64,000 nucleotides of DNA from positions 3,658,001 to 3,722,000 of the forward strand of contig CAUJLY010000001.1 in the NCBI GenBank assembly GCA_963281155.1. Direction: 5' to 3'. The stretch comes from Rhabditophanes sp. KR3021 (taxonomy: Eukaryota > Nematoda > Chromadorea > Rhabditida > Alloionematidae). A model generated the notes under the pieces. That model was not told the origin of the DNA. It did not search any database and saw only the letters and a list, made by a program, of their open reading frames with translations. Position 1 is the stretch's first letter, and every line of letters begins with the position of its first letter. The position numbers and the translations under genes are program-made. Positions 1 to 11,453 of the stretch are shown here, one piece after another.

Positions 1-81
1 AGGAGTTGTATTTGATTTATTGGCAGATTTTACATTGTTGTTAACATTTTGTGGGGATTTTCTCTTAGCAATATCCATCAT
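1..81 (-). CDS. N-terminus of an unidentified protein, cut by the left edge
   Basis: Reading leftward from tandem ATG codons at 81-76, the frame stays open for 27 codons to the window edge. The translated start is basic and Asn/Ser-rich (MMDIAKRKSP...), which could be a disordered N-terminus. No domain is visible in so short a piece, and the coding call rests only on the open frame and the start context. It could be chance. Confidence 0.3.
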   Translation of the reverse strand, partial: MMDIAKRKSPQNVNNNVKSANKSNTTP

Positions 82-887
82 AGATAAATAATTTATGTAC
101 AAATAAACACCTTACAAAATCAACAGCAGTATAATTGGCCGCTGCACACAATAGTGCATAAAAAGAGTATTTACGTAAAGTGAGTGACCTATATTGGCAG
201 AGCGGAAGCAAACTACTTAATGCCTGGACGAAATTATCGATTGCACACTGTGGGCAGAGTGATTTTTTGCAAAAACAACTTCAGGTTTGATCGTATTAAA
301 TGATAGTGAGAAATGTTTGATCCCACCATAAGCTAAAAAAGAAAAATGAAAGAAAGATTTTATCAGTTAATACGCAATGTAAATATTTTATAAAATTGTC
401 ATAAAGGTTGCCGTTTGTCACTTTAATCAAACATTATATCAATCTGTCTTTTGATAATAAATACTTTTACATCTTCACAACAAAGCGAAAGAATAAACAA
501 AAGGGCAATAATTCTTTGTGTGTTTATTCTTAATCGACGGTACTGTTAAGATGTAACGTTTGTTGATAAACTTGTTCTTAGACGAAAGGATCTTTTATCA
601 ACTCATAATATGTATTTATAAAGGAATTCATCCAATTAAGGTATGTAAAAATTACGTTACTTTCAAAGAATCAAACGTCGAGTAGTTTGAGCTTAAAGCA
701 TTGTCCGACATCCCCTTTGGTTTGTAAAAAACATCCTAATCTAAATACACATCTGCCAAATGCTTAAGAGTTTAATTAATTGACGACTAAGCATGATTTG
801 TGCCATCTTTAATCTAATTAATGGCATATAAATATAGTTTAATTCCATTTGTTCACAACATCCAAAAAACGATTAATGTTTACTGAA
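82..887. other. Intergenic, no gene seen
   Basis: AT-rich sequence between two divergent starts (minus-strand stub on the left, Frizzled-CRD gene on the right). I see no ORF, RNA gene or clear repeat. It presumably holds both promoters. Confidence 0.4.
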
Positions 888-1265
888 ATGAAGTTATTAT
901 GTTTAACAAAATATCTAAGCTTTTACTACTGTTTAATATTTCTACTTTGGCAATTGGTAATGAATACTCCTCATCTGCAAGTTTTACTTTCTTCAGATAT
1001 GTAATCTAATAATATTTAGTCTAATGAAAATCAATGTGAACCAGTGAACTCAAAAATATGTGGCAACGATGGTTATGCAAATACGAACAGATTAGGCCAT
1101 TATAATCACAAGGAAACTGAATTAAATAAATTGTTGCCTTTGATAAATTCGAGATGTAGCAGGGAATTGCATTTATTTGTATGCAGTGTTTATGTTCCTT
1201 TTTGTCATAAGGAGCAAAATTACATTCATCATCGAGGTTCTACTAGTGTTCTTGATAAGCACTAA
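888..1265 (+). CDS. Short secreted Frizzled-type cysteine-rich domain protein
   Basis: Two exons are inferred: 888-956 encodes a 23-residue hydrophobic signal peptide, and after a 63-nt intron (GTAATG...TTTAG) exon 1020-1265 encodes the mature part. The second exon shows the Frizzled/SFRP CRD pattern: CEPVNSKIC, a GYANTNRLGH match to the usual G-Y-N-x-T-x-x-N-x-x-G-H, PLINSRCS, then CSVYVPFC. The family CRD (about 120 residues, ten cysteines) would continue with a further cysteine-rich block, but the frame stops after about 26 more residues. A CVRSTKEVL-like stretch in another frame just downstream (about 1270-1345) may be the lost continuation. A 104-residue product would be a truncated, secreted Wnt-binding-like domain with no membrane helices. 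CRD identity is fairly secure; whether the gene works is not. Confidence 0.6.
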
Positions 1266-1568
1266 GCTTAAAGGTAAAGACGTTTGCGTAAGATCAACAA
1301 AGGAAGTTTTGATTACGTTTATTAGTTTTAATTTAATATATTGCCTCTGAATAAAATATATTTATTTTAATAATGCATTGAACTTGTATTTTGTTATTTT
1401 TACTATCTTTCATAAATAAATTGCAAGTGTAAAATATACTAACTGAATCTAATGTATCACTTTAACTGAAAGAAGGAAACAATAAACATTATTCATATTT
1501 ATTAAAGGAAAAATATTATACGTATTTGATATAAAATTATAAGCATTTTCTTATTTTAGGCGCTATTT

Positions 1569-1955
1569 TCATTTTACCGACATTGATTGTGGGGTTTTTA
1601 GGAGTCTTCTTTTTCTTTTTAACGATAGCTCTAATTTTTTAGATTGAGACGAATTGTCAGATTTAGGTGATAAACTACTTAGACTTGCTTTACTCAGCTC
1701 AGCATGTATTTTCATATTCACCTTCTTTTTCTTGTTTCCTTTCAGATGGTAGTACAAATACATTAACGCACCGATAATCAAGGCAAATATTCCTCCATCA
1801 ACATTTTCTATTTTTCCATACATTTGCACCTTTTCTTCACGCTTGCAGTTTGAGTTGCATCTTGTGATTGAATTAAGATCCACACCTTGTCTATCGAATA
1901 TATTCTTTCTTATTCCAGGTATCGGTATTTTATCTCTTGATACTAATTTTGACAT
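1569..1955 (-). CDS. Small single-pass membrane protein, unidentified
   Basis: A 128-codon frame starting MSKLVSRDKI. It has one hydrophobic segment at about residues 54-70 (GGIFALIIGALMYLYYHL) followed by a strongly basic tail (KGNKKKKV and a later LKRKRRLLK). That order suggests a lumenal or extracellular N-terminal part with several cysteines and a cytosolic basic tail. I recognise no family. The small frame at 1987-2181 lies 30 nt upstream on the same strand and may be an earlier exon of the same gene, but no intron choice I tried keeps both in phase. Confidence 0.4.
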   Translation of the reverse strand: MSKLVSRDKIPIPGIRKNIFDRQGVDLNSITRCNSNCKREEKVQMYGKIENVDGGIFALIIGALMYLYYHLKGNKKKKVNMKIHAELSKASLSSLSPKSDNSSQSKKLELSLKRKRRLLKTPQSMSVK

Positions 1956-1986
1956 ATTGTAAATATCCGGCCTGCTTCAATATATT

Positions 1987-2181
1987 TTACTGTGAACTCA
2001 GTATTTTTACCAAAAGAAAACTTTCATAACGACATTCAAAATAATCCGTGAAAGATTTAGTAGAAGCTAATTTAGTAGTGTTGTATCTTTTGAATAAACT
2101 TGGACAATAATAATCGAATTTCAGATTATGAACAAGTAAATATTTAGCGTATTTGCTATGTGGAGTCAAATTTTCAATCAT
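1987..2181 (-). CDS. Small ORF, possible first exon of the 1569-1955 gene
   Basis: An ATG-started frame of 64 codons (MIENLTPHSK...). Near its end, GTAAAAATAC after TTTTCTTTTG looks like a splice donor, with TTGAAG and GAAGCAG acceptor candidates 30-40 nt further on. Joining to the following frame is out of phase by one or two bases, so this is either a separate small gene, a broken gene, or a gene with a base error. No domain recognised. Confidence 0.3.
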   Translation of the reverse strand: MIENLTPHSKYAKYLLVHNLKFDYYCPSLFKRYNTTKLASTKSFTDYFECRYESFLLVKILSSQ

Positions 2182-2298
2182 TAGGAGTTAATTTTCCATA
2201 AAAATTGAAAGCTAATCATTTTTACACAAAAGATGTAGTAAATCCAGACAAGTAAGTTTATTTTTATATCCTACGAAAAATACTCTTTTTGATTAAAA

Positions 2299-4326
2299 TT
2301 AAAGATTCATTAGAATAGTTCTAGGATCTTCTACGGCGGTTTTGATTGTTTTCAAGAAAGTTACAGCCTCTCTTCCATCAATGAGCCTATGATCGTAGGT
2401 CAGGGCGATCGTCATGATTGGACGAATTTCGACCTTTCCATTGACAGCTACTGGCCTATCAAAAATTCCGTGCATGCCAAGGATAGCTGATTGTGGTGGG
2501 TTGATAATTGGGGTTCCAAACATCGATCCAAAGACACCTCCGTTTGATATGGTGAATGTACCTCCTGCAAAGTAAATTAATAAAATTACGGATAATTTTG
2601 AGTATTTTTAATCAATAAATTCAATGTTTTTTAAATGTTTACGTCTTTCACAATAGATTAATACTATTAAATAAATAAATAATTGCATATTATTCTACCA
2701 GACTAGGTGTCAACAGTACTTCCATATTTTGTATTTTTAAAAATTGGATCTTGATTAGCAAATATTTACTAATATGTTGACTTTGTACATGAAATTTACT
2801 TCCCTCAGATTTCAATTGCAATCTTAAGAGACTACGTTCCTTTGGCAAGAGGGAATGGTTCTTTCCTGAAGCAGTTAAGGCAGGTAAAAAGCTAATTGTC
2901 GTAAAGAAGGAATATCCTTCAAAGCAAATAGCTGGAAATGTGGAATCTATCTTAATAAATGCTCTCCGTGATCAGTAACTAACTCTGGCTCAGGAAAACC
3001 CTCTTTTGACATTGTTAACAACATCCATCCAACAAGAAATAGTGAAGCCCAATTAATCTTAAAAGACTTCTCTTTGGATGATCGCGAAGAGTATGATTTA
3101 AAATATTAATCCTTTTTTATGTATTTTATAATTGTGTGGTTCTTACCTGTCATATCTTCAACGGCAATTTTGTTGTTACGGGCCTGAAATCGAATAACAA
3201 ATTAAAATATAAAAACAAGAGATGCTAAAAACAAAACATTTAGAGACATAAAACTTACCTTTTCTCCTAAAGCAAACAAATTGTGCTCAATTGAGGCATA
3301 ATCCTGTCCTTCAACATTTCTCAATACAGGGACAACTAAACCCTTTGGTGTTGCAACAGCTACTGAAATATCAACATACTTTCTGTAAATTATTTCCCCA
3401 TCTTCAATGACGGCATTGACTACAGGTTGATTGTTTAAGGCGTAAGCAGAAGCCTTGATGAAAGGGGACATTAATCCCAATTTGATTCCATGTTTTGCCA
3501 TAAATGGTTTTTGGTAGTTTTTTCTCATCTCCATAATACTAGACATGTCAACTTCATTAAAAGTAGTCAACATAGCGTTGGTATCTTGAGCTTCCTTGAG
3601 TCTGGAGGCAATCTTTAAACGCATGCGGTTCATTTTGACGCGGTATTCTTCGCGACTTCCTGTGATCGTTTGTTCGGCTGGGGGAGCTCCGGCGGATTTA
3701 ATTGGTGAGATACCCGAGACATTTTCAGACGAGATTGGTCTGCCGGATGGTTTGGCTGCTGGTGGGGCAGATTTTGGAATGGCTCCAGCATTAGCCGTCT
3801 TTGGGGCTTCTGCTTTTGGTGCAGCCTTGGCTTCCACTTTGGTTTCCTTAACTGGCTCGGCCTTGGATTCAGTTTTGACTTCGACGGGCTTTTCGGCACC
3901 AGCGCCACCGGGAGCTAACTCATAAAGCTTGTGCTTTGGTCCAACTTTTTGTCCATCTTCAACTAGAAATTTGACAATAGTTCCTGATCTTGGAGCTGGA
4001 CATTCTACTGAAGTTTTGTCCGTCTCAATCTCCGCAACGATTTCATCCTCGTTTACAAAGTCTCCAACAGCTTTGATCCATCTAATGTCACCTTCGGAAA
4101 TAGATTCAGCAAAGGCTGGTCCTTGGACAACGATATTATCAGCTCTGTAGATTGCTGATAAATGAAAGTTTCTGAGCTGGATTTTGACGGCAAAGTTGTT
4201 TGTCAAAGATGGTGAAGACTTCGCAATCAAGTTGGATGCTGATTTTAAAGCAATTGGAGCAAACTTTTTGCCAGTAGATAAAGTGAGGCGATTCAAAGAT
4301 TTAGCTAGTCCACAACGTGAAGCCAT
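2299..4326 (-). CDS. DLST: Dihydrolipoyllysine succinyltransferase, E2 of 2-oxoglutarate dehydrogenase
   Basis: Three exons on the minus strand: 4326-3259, 3183-3147 and 2564-2299, all in phase, giving 456 residues (human DLST is 453). After a mitochondrial-type basic leader comes a lipoyl domain with the lysine in EIETDKTS, an Ala/Pro/Lys-rich linker, and the CoA-dependent acyltransferase domain ending in the catalytic [11 protein letters not shown] motif (HxxxDG). There is no E3-binding domain, as expected for DLST and unlike PDH E2. The enzyme transfers succinyl groups to CoA in the mitochondrial TCA cycle. Intron 2 (2565-3146) is unusually long and carries a plus-strand nuclease remnant. 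Antisense ORFs within 3596-4150 are shadows of biased composition. Confidence 0.95.
2830..3109 (+). pseudogene. GIY-YIG family remnant (C-terminal half) in DLST intron 2
   Basis: On the strand opposite DLST, about 90 codons match the C-terminal half of the copy at 9329-10440: [18 protein letters not shown], then [23 protein letters not shown] and [15 protein letters not shown]. The pattern E-x-I-L-I...N...G-K agrees with the end of ANKLE1/LEM-3-type GIY-YIG domains. A single-base slip after ALRDQ moves the reading frame. The N-terminal half, with the GIY and YIG strands and the arginine, is missing or unrecognisable. It ends at a TAA near 3108. A decayed dispersed copy rather than an exon of DLST, since it is antisense to it. 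Confidence 0.65.
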
Positions 4327-4811
4327 TATTGTCTATAATAAATGTAATAAATAAAAGCACAAAGAACACGAAAATCGATGCTAGCTGTTCCTAATAATTT
4401 TGAGTAACTATGACAAGTAAAGTTGATGATGCATAAGCATTGCTTATTTAGTAGAAACAATCAAAATCAAAACATGTCACAACACCTAAATTGACATTAT
4501 TAACAACAAAAAATGTGTCGTTTTATCTTGTGAGGAAAAGATATCCAAGGTCCTTGGAGCAACGATTACTATAATGAACCAAAAGAACAAATGTATGTTG
4601 CATAAATAAATTTGAGCAAATATTAACATTCAATCAGAGCATAATTACTTAGTTTGATAATGATATTTAACGATTACACTAGACAATTAAAACAAGATAT
4701 CTGTGTTATTTAAGAAAACCATTTTTTATGGATTGTAATATTTATTATGGAAGAGCACAGATATGAACAGGCAGAGACTTATTAACATTCAAATACCTTA
4801 ACATTAAACAA

Positions 4812-5340
4812 TCAACGATCTTCAGAAAATCGAAATAACTTTCTTCTGGAAAATGCATTGCCAAGTTTGTGAGCGAAGTCGATGTCAGAAATAGGTTGAG
4901 GAGCGACCTTTTGGTCGGTTATTCCGCGAATAACTTGTTCGACTGTTATTCTTGAATCAGTGTCGACGTTTCCGGTCTTAAACACATTATACTGCCAGCT
5001 TTTGTGGACATGCAGGCAAAAGGCCGGCGAGTTATCAAGGTGTTTGAAGTCAGGAATAGTCCAGTGTATTTGGTCGGAAACAAATGACGGATCTTTGATC
5101 ACTAATACTCCCCACGTACCTCCATAGATGTCCTCCATGATTTTTCTGATAACCTGAATGAAATAGTAGGTCTTGTTCGTGTAACCATTTACTTACTTGC
5201 ATTTGCAACGCCGGATCGCCGCTGGCAACTTCCTCAGCTCGTGAAATTATGGCCTTGACAGCAGGCATCGGACAATTTGATATGCCATAAACTACATTAA
5301 ATACACTAAATAGAGATGCGAAAAAAATGTTAAAATACAT
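4812..5340 (-). CDS. Secreted dynein-light-chain-like protein
   Basis: Exons 5340-5197 and 5153-4812 join in phase over a 43-nt intron (GTAAGT...TTCAG) to give 161 residues. The start ATG lies directly after a TTTTACAG acceptor-like sequence. The first 20 residues form a hydrophobic signal peptide (MYFNIFFASLF...). The middle (IRKIMEDIYGGTWGVLVI, then a strand-rich part ending WQYNVFKTG) follows the pattern of the LC8 dynein light-chain fold: helix, Y-x-x-x-W, and a final hydrophobic strand ending K-[TS]-G. A signal peptide on such a fold is unusual outside parasitic worms. The fold assignment is by eye and moderate; a novel secreted protein is the alternative. Confidence 0.5.
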
Positions 5341-5709
5341 CTGTAAAAGCAAATTAGTTTAAAGCAAATCTGTTCTCTTATATACCTAAATTCAACACAA
5401 AAGCTGACACCTCAATTGGCCTTCTGTCAGCGCATCGTGTGAAACTTTAAGCAATGTCAAGAGCCTTCGCAGCTGGTTCCTGCTGACATATTTCAGTCAA
5501 AAAACTAGATTACATTTGAAAGAAAGAGTATTTTATTTCAATCATTTATATGTGATATTTTATTTGTAAAAGAGATTCTTTAATTGAGAAAGCATATTAA
5601 GAAAACAGATAAAAATATTTTTATACTCAATAAAACTAATTAATAGATTATAAAGAGATCTCACAAAATCACATATATTTAATTATGATGAATAAATTTA
5701 ATTATTTAA

Positions 5710-7815
5710 TTAATCGACTTCTTCCATACGGCTTACGTCTTCATCGGCTCCAACGATTGGGGTGGCATCAGGGACAAATGATGTAGAGGCTCCGTCGTTT
5801 TCATCTTCGTTGATGTCAAGACCAAGCTTGATCATGCGGTAGATGCGGGAAGCGTGAACGGATGGTTCATCGAGGGTGAATCCAGAGGTCAGAAGGGAGG
5901 TCTCGTAGAGAAGGACGATCAAGTCCTTGGCGGTCTTGTCTTCAGCGTCTTCGTTGATTCTGTCCTTCAAAGTCTTGATGATGCTGTGGTCTGGATTGAT
6001 TTCAAGATTCTTCTTGGATGACATGTATCCCATGGTGGAAGAGTCACGGAGAGCTTGGGCTTTCATGATTCTTTCCATATTGGCGGTCCATCCGTGTTCA
6101 GAAGTGACAATACAACATGGTGATTGTTCTAATCTGTTTGAAACAACAACCTTTTGGACTTTTTTGTCTAGAATATCAGCCATGGCCTTGCAGAGTTTTT
6201 CATAAGCAATCTTGTTTTCCTCGAATTTCTTCTTTTCGTCCTCAGATTCTGGGAGTTCAAGTCCTTCCTTTGAAACGGAAACGAGTTTCTTACCGTCGTA
6301 CTCCTTAAGTTGGGAGACACAGTATTCATCGATTGGGTCAACCATGTAGATGACTTCGTATCCTCTCTTAACGACACGTTCAACGAATGAGGAGTGAGCG
6401 ACGACTTCCTTGGATTCTCCAGTGACAAAGTAGATGCTGTTTTGGTTTTCCTTCATACGCCCAACATATTCCTTAAGTGAGATCAGTTCTTCACCGGAGG
6501 CAGAGGTGTTGTAACGGAGAAGTTCAGACAACTTCTTTCTGTTGGTGGAATCTTCGTGAACTCCAAGTTTGACGTTCTTGGCAAATTGTTCATAGAACTT
6601 CTTGTAGTTGTCCTTGTCTTCGGCGATTTCCTCGAACAATTCCAAAGACTTCTTGATAAGGTTCTTGCGGATAACCTTCAAGATGTTGGAGTGTTGGAGC
6701 ATTTCACGAGATACATTCAATGGGAGATCTTCGGAGTCGACTACTCCCTTGATGAAGTTCAACCATTCTGGCATCAATAGCTCACAGTTGTCCATGATGA
6801 AGACACGACGCACGTACAACTTGATGGCATTCTTATTCTTCTTGTTTTCGAACATGTCGAAAGAAGCACGTTGTGGAACGAAGAGAAGTGAGCGGAATTC
6901 CAATTGCCCTTCGACAGAGAAATGCTTGACGGCCAAATGATCTTCCCAGTCGTTTGAAAGTCCCTTGTAGAAATCAGCGTATTCCTCGTTTGAAACATCA
7001 TCGGGATTTCTGGTCCAGATTGGCTTGGTTTTGTTGAGTTCCTCTTCATCGATATACTTTTCGGTGATCTTCTTCTTTTCCTTCTTCTTCTCTTCACCTT
7101 CAGTAACGTCTTCGACGGCTCCTTCCTCGGCTTTGTCGTCTTCAGCTTCATCGTCAGAAACTTCCTTTTCACGTTCCTTTTCGAGGAACAACTTGATGGG
7201 GTATCCGATGAATTGAGAGTGCTTCTTCACGATTTCCTTGATTTTCTTCTCGTCCAAATATTCGGTTTGGTCCTCCTTGATGTGGAGTACGATTTTGGTT
7301 CCACGAGTGACATCTGGGTCTTTGGTGTCGGCAATGGTGAAAGAACCACCGGCTGATGATTCCCAAACGTAGCAGTCATCGTCGTTGTTCTTGGAGGTAA
7401 CGGTGACTTTGTCGGCGACGAGGAAGGCAGAGTAGAATCCTACTCCGAATTGCCCGATCATGGAGATATCAGCTCCAGCTTGAAGGGCTTCCATGAAGGA
7501 TTTGGTTCCAGACTTAGCGATGGTTCCAAGATTATTGATGAGGTCAGCCTTGGTCATACCGACTCCAGTGTCGATAAGGGTGAGTGTACGATCAGCTTTG
7601 TTTGGGATAATCTTGATGAGCAAATCTTTTCCAGTGTCCAATTCCTTTGGGTCGGTCAGGGCAACGTAGCGGATTTTGTCCAAAGCATCTGAAGCATTTG
7701 AAATCAATTCACGAAGGTAGACGTCGCGATTGGTATAGAAAGCATTGATAATCAAACTCATCAATTGAGCGATTTCAGCTTGGAAGGCAAATGTCTCTCC
7801 TGAGTCAGCAGTCAT
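5710..7815 (-). CDS. HSP90: Cytosolic HSP90 chaperone
   Basis: A single coding exon of 701 residues. The N-terminal GHKL ATPase shows [18 protein letters not shown] and [11 protein letters not shown]; an acidic/lysine linker with repeated KKKEKK follows at about 210-265; the middle domain has [17 protein letters not shown]; the C-terminus ends in MEEVD, the TPR-cochaperone docking signal of the cytosolic form. ATP-dependent maturation of kinases, receptors and other clients. I start at ATG 7815 ([11 protein letters not shown]), not further upstream, because a TTGATTCTAG acceptor lies 21 nt before it, so the 5'UTR is probably spliced. Codon use is richer in G and C than in neighbours, as expected of a highly expressed gene. 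The long antisense ORFs inside it are shadows. Confidence 0.98.
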   Translation of the reverse strand: MTADSGETFAFQAEIAQLMSLIINAFYTNRDVYLRELISNASDALDKIRYVALTDPKELDTGKDLLIKIIPNKADRTLTLIDTGVGMTKADLINNLGTIAKSGTKSFMEALQAGADISMIGQFGVGFYSAFLVADKVTVTSKNNDDDCYVWESSAGGSFTIADTKDPDVTRGTKIVLHIKEDQTEYLDEKKIKEIVKKHSQFIGYPIKLFLEKEREKEVSDDEAEDDKAEEGAVEDVTEGEEKKKEKKKITEKYIDEEELNKTKPIWTRNPDDVSNEEYADFYKGLSNDWEDHLAVKHFSVEGQLEFRSLLFVPQRASFDMFENKKNKNAIKLYVRRVFIMDNCELLMPEWLNFIKGVVDSEDLPLNVSREMLQHSNILKVIRKNLIKKSLELFEEIAEDKDNYKKFYEQFAKNVKLGVHEDSTNRKKLSELLRYNTSASGEELISLKEYVGRMKENQNSIYFVTGESKEVVAHSSFVERVVKRGYEVIYMVDPIDEYCVSQLKEYDGKKLVSVSKEGLELPESEDEKKKFEENKIAYEKLCKAMADILDKKVQKVVVSNRLEQSPCCIVTSEHGWTANMERIMKAQALRDSSTMGYMSSKKNLEINPDHSIIKTLKDRINEDAEDKTAKDLIVLLYETSLLTSGFTLDEPSVHASRIYRMIKLGLDINEDENDGASTSFVPDATPIVGADEDVSRMEEVD

Positions 7816-8044
7816 ATTGAATTTCTTATAAGCTAGAATCAAAGCAAACCATTAATAGAGGCAAAAAATTTCCAAATAAAAGATAAGATGACAAAATATT
7901 CACGAAAGTTAATATCAATCAAATGTGTGGTAACTATTTGTAAAGTAACGTAAAGCATATACAAACCATGGCTGAACAACACACACCATCCACGACTAAA
8001 CAGTTTATATGAATGACAAATGGAAATAAGAACACGAAAGTAAA

Positions 8045-8143
8045 ATTTATATGTGCCCAATCACAAATACGCAGTGGCTAGAAAGTTCTAGAAGAATGGA
8101 TAGTCGCATTATCCACGTCCCGAATGGAAAAATCATTCTAGAA
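8045..8143 (-). promoter_or_regulatory. HSP90 heat-shock promoter: HSEs and TATA box
   Basis: A perfect three-unit heat-shock element (GAAagTTCtaGAA) lies at 8081-8093 and a second inverted pair (TTCtaGAA) at 8136-8143. On the minus strand a TATA-like ATATAAAT sits at 8052-8045, about 30 bp downstream of the first element and 230 bp upstream of the HSP90 start. This is the classical arrangement for HSF1-driven transcription. A 5'UTR intron ending at about 7825 would account for the distance to the ATG. Confidence 0.8.
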
Positions 8144-9049
8144 GCATCTATGCATATAGCGAAAATTATACTGGCGCTCAGCATATAAATGTCATGGTCT
8201 GTATAGTGCGCCAACGAATTTTCGAGAAGCCACCCGGGCGATGTCGTTATGCACGCAGTTGCAGATGTTAAAAACTAGGCTGACTGTTATGAAGCAGGTA
8301 ACAAGAAATGGGTCCTTTATAGGCAGCAAGTGAGTATCAACAAAAATAAATGTACTTGCTATTGATCTAAAGGGCATATTTAACATCTTCAATCCAAAGG
8401 TCATATAAAGTGATAAATTGAGTACTATAATACACAGTTACCTACATCAAACATTTGATTTTAAACAAAGTTCGTTCTAAGTTTAAAAGGTAGTTGATAA
8501 TAATGAATATGCTCAAATAATTTTAAATATCATTAACTTATATAATACTTATCAAGCAACCCATTTCATCACGTAGAATTCTTTTCACAGCGGCATTTTT
8601 GGAGCATTACGTATCATTTTTTGAAATTTAATTTGAAATGTATACTAAACTTTTATACCAATCAGTCATTATCAAACGTCATTGACAAACCCTTAAACTA
8701 ATTAAAAATATGGGCGCACAGTTATTTTAGTAATGTATTTTAAACTTCTTTGATGTACCATCCTCTTCTGTCAAAATTTGTGATCAAATTTAATATCAAT
8801 TTCATTTCTTTCTACATAAAAGCATATAGTATTAGATGCTATCATTAAAACACTTTGATCACATTGACATTTCCCCAAACTTGATGAACGTAAATTTCTC
8901 TGATCAACGTTAGCTTTCCGTTCTTCAAACTGACTATTTATTGGTGTTACACAATGCATACTAATAAGACATACATCATAAATTATTATAAACATTAATA
9001 ACTTAAATCAATTTTAGGCTTCTTTTTCTTTCTTATTGTCTCAGCAAGT
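8144..9049. other. Intergenic between HSP90 promoter and adenosine kinase
   Basis: No convincing gene. Minus-strand frames at 8192-8404 and 8771-8995 have no recognisable domain or splice partners. A pyrimidine-rich tract ending CTCAG at about 9045 immediately precedes the adenosine kinase ATG and looks like a splice acceptor. Confidence 0.35.
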
Positions 9050-11453
9050 ATGATCGCCACCGAATTAGCCGAAGGAACCCTCCTAGGAATGGGAAATCCA
9101 TTGTTGGATATTATTACTACCGTCGAAAAACCATTCCTTGACAAATATGGGTTGAAAGAAGATGATGCTATTTTGGCTGAAGACAAACACGTTCCAATGT
9201 TTGAGGAACTTCTCAAGATGGACAATTTGACTTTTGTTCCTGGTGACTAATTTGTTAATTAACTTAATTTAATTTTTATTTTTTAGGTAAGACTATTTAA
9301 AGAAAAGAAAATTTATTAATCAAAAGGGCTAATAATTTAATACATGTTCAATGGGTCCACAAACAGAAAAGTCTTTAAGAATCATATTAGCAACTTCACT
9401 GTTCTTTTCTCGATTCATGTAGCTAACACATTGAAGAGATTGCTTGCCAGAATCAGAATTAGTGGTTTGATCACGACAAGCATTGATCAAGATGTACTCA
9501 GTATTTTCAGCAATCTTTTTTGAAGGATGGTCTTTTTGATGACCGTTAATGTCTTTCCTGCTTTAACCAGCTTATGAAACACCCTTTCTTTTCTGTCAAA
9601 GACATACCCTATTTAACAGCAAAATTAAAGAAATATCTATGTTTTGCCACTCTTCGGTTCATATTAAATGCTTCTCCTACATAAAAGATACCCCTTTCAA
9701 GGTCACCATTAGATTCAATAGATGATGAGTCTATTAACAAATACACATCACACGGCTTGTCTCCTTCAACTGCAGTCAATCCGTCTAACTGTTTCTTAAT
9801 AGCAGCTGCATCGTTCTTAAGATTGAATTTCTTTGTTGCTTTGACTAACTCCTTACATGATCTAAATCTTTTATGCTTAGCAAAAGGATTAGCATCTTTA
9901 GAATACCTTCCACAACCTGAACATTCTAATTTACTATTCGTTCCATTACTTTCCAAATTTATGTAGGTGGGGGTTTCACTTTCTTCAATCTTGAGGGTAC
10001 GACCATTCAAAACTTGTTCTGTCATTCCAATACCCAAATTTTTAATCCAGTCTGCATGAAAAGGTTCAGCGTGTAATTAGCTGCGACTCCAAGTGATAGG
10101 TTTGTGGATTGTTGATTAGCATGGATCGTACATTTTCCCCAAATTAATGTCCTTTCCTCAGAAAAACCATTTAAAAATTTAACTTGAACTTTTCTTTTTC
10201 TTCAAATTCTTTAAGCATAAATTTTAATTTTGCTGATAAGTGACCATTTCCTCGCTTCAGTGAAGCGGCTCTACCTGCGTGATCATCCAACTTTCTTCTT
10301 TGCTTCAAAATCAGATTTAACTTTTTCCTCCAAAATATCATAGAGTATCTTAAACTTTTCTTGTTCAGTGACATCTTTGGTACGTTCCTCCACCATTTCT
10401 CTGAACTCAATTGTGTTCTTTTTAGCTCCTGAACAAACAAGTACTTTTCTAATATACGTTAAATTTGATCTATATAGCTCGTAATAGCTGGCAGCTTATT
10501 CAAATTTGAAAGTACAATGTCTTAAAAAACCGTTCGTACATAGTCTCTTTAAATAAAATTAGTTATTAATCAAAATATTATGATTATTTATTTGTTTAGG
10601 CGGAGCAACTCAAAATGCTCTGAGAGTTTGTCAATGGATCGTCAAGAAACCCAAAGTTTGCACCTTTTTCGGAGCAATCGGTTGTGATACATATGGAGAG
10701 ACTTTGAGAGAAAAGGCTGCCGCTGATGGAGTTAACGCCAAATACCAAGTTAACGAGAAAGTCAAAACTGGAACCTGTGCAGCTTTGATCAATGGAACAA
10801 ACAGATCATTGGCTGCCCATTTAGCCGCAGCAAATACATTCACTATTAATCACTTGGATGAATCAGAGCACCAGGAATTGATTGAAAAAGCTAAATTCTT
10901 TTACATAGCTGGCTTTTTCCTTACAGTTTGTCCAGCAGCGATTCAGAGAGTTGCTGCTCATGCCGCTGACAAAAACAAGCCTTTTATGATGAACTTGGCA
11001 GCTCCATTTGTTTCCCAATTTTTCAAAGAGCCTCTTAATGCTGCATTACCTTATGTCGATATCATTTTCGGAAACGAAGATGAAGCTTTGGCATATTCTC
11101 TTGCCAATGACTACGACACCAAGGATTTGAAAGAAATTGCCAAAAAGCTGTCTGAGCATACAAAGATGAATGCTGAGCGCAAAAGAACTGTCGTCATCAC
11201 TCAAGGAGAAAACCCAACAATTGTTATGGAAGATGGTGTGATCACTGAATATCCAGTTCTTCCATTAACCAAAGAACAATTGGTCGACACAAATGGTGCT
11301 GGAGATGCTTTTTGTGGAGGGTATTTGAGTATGTACATTCAAGGAAAATCCACAAAGGAATGTATTGAATGTGCCCATTATGCTGCAAGCGCAATCATTC
11401 AACAACAAGGATGTACCTTTCCTGAAAAATGCGATTACCATGAGATATTGTAA
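9050..11453 (+). CDS. ADK: Adenosine kinase
   Basis: Exon 1, 9050-9242, and exon 2, 10600-11453, join in phase to 348 residues (human short form 345). The pfkB/ribokinase fold is clear: GMGNPLLDI near the start, the junction VPG/GATQN that binds the nucleoside, and the C-terminal DTNGAGDAFCGGYL with the catalytic Asp of the GAGD motif. Phosphorylates adenosine to AMP with ATP. The start follows a TCTCAG acceptor-like sequence. The donor is GTGACT. The 1357-nt intron is more than ten times the usual length here and holds an antisense GIY-YIG gene remnant. Confidence 0.95.
9329..10440 (-). pseudogene. CCHC-zinc knuckle / GIY-YIG nuclease gene remnant in ADK intron 1
   Basis: The longest intact stretch is 10037-9609. 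It holds a zinc-knuckle pattern (C-x2-C ... H-x5-C in ECSGCGRYSKD and AKHKRFRSC), a helical linker, then CDVYLLIDSS and GIFYVGEAFNMNRRVAKH, which fit the two strands and the conserved arginine of GIY-YIG nucleases of the ANKLE1/LEM-3 type. After a stop the homology continues in two other frames down to 9329: KLVKAGKTLTVIKK, then KKIAENTEYILINACRDQ with the conserved Glu, NSDSGKQS and NSEVANMILKDFS. Upstream, 10440-10171 encodes helical, charged protein in broken frames and may be the N-terminal part. At least two frameshifts make this a dead copy, unless they are base errors. It is antisense to ADK and wholly inside its intron. Confidence 0.7.

Noticed and set aside
3596..4150. Plus-strand and alternative-frame ORFs in DLST
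   Set aside because: They arise from the Ala/Pro/Lys-rich linker composition; DLST homology covers these bases on the minus strand.
5927..7692. Several antisense ORFs inside HSP90 (both strands)
   Set aside because: Shadows of a long, codon-biased exon; they lack homology and overlap one another.
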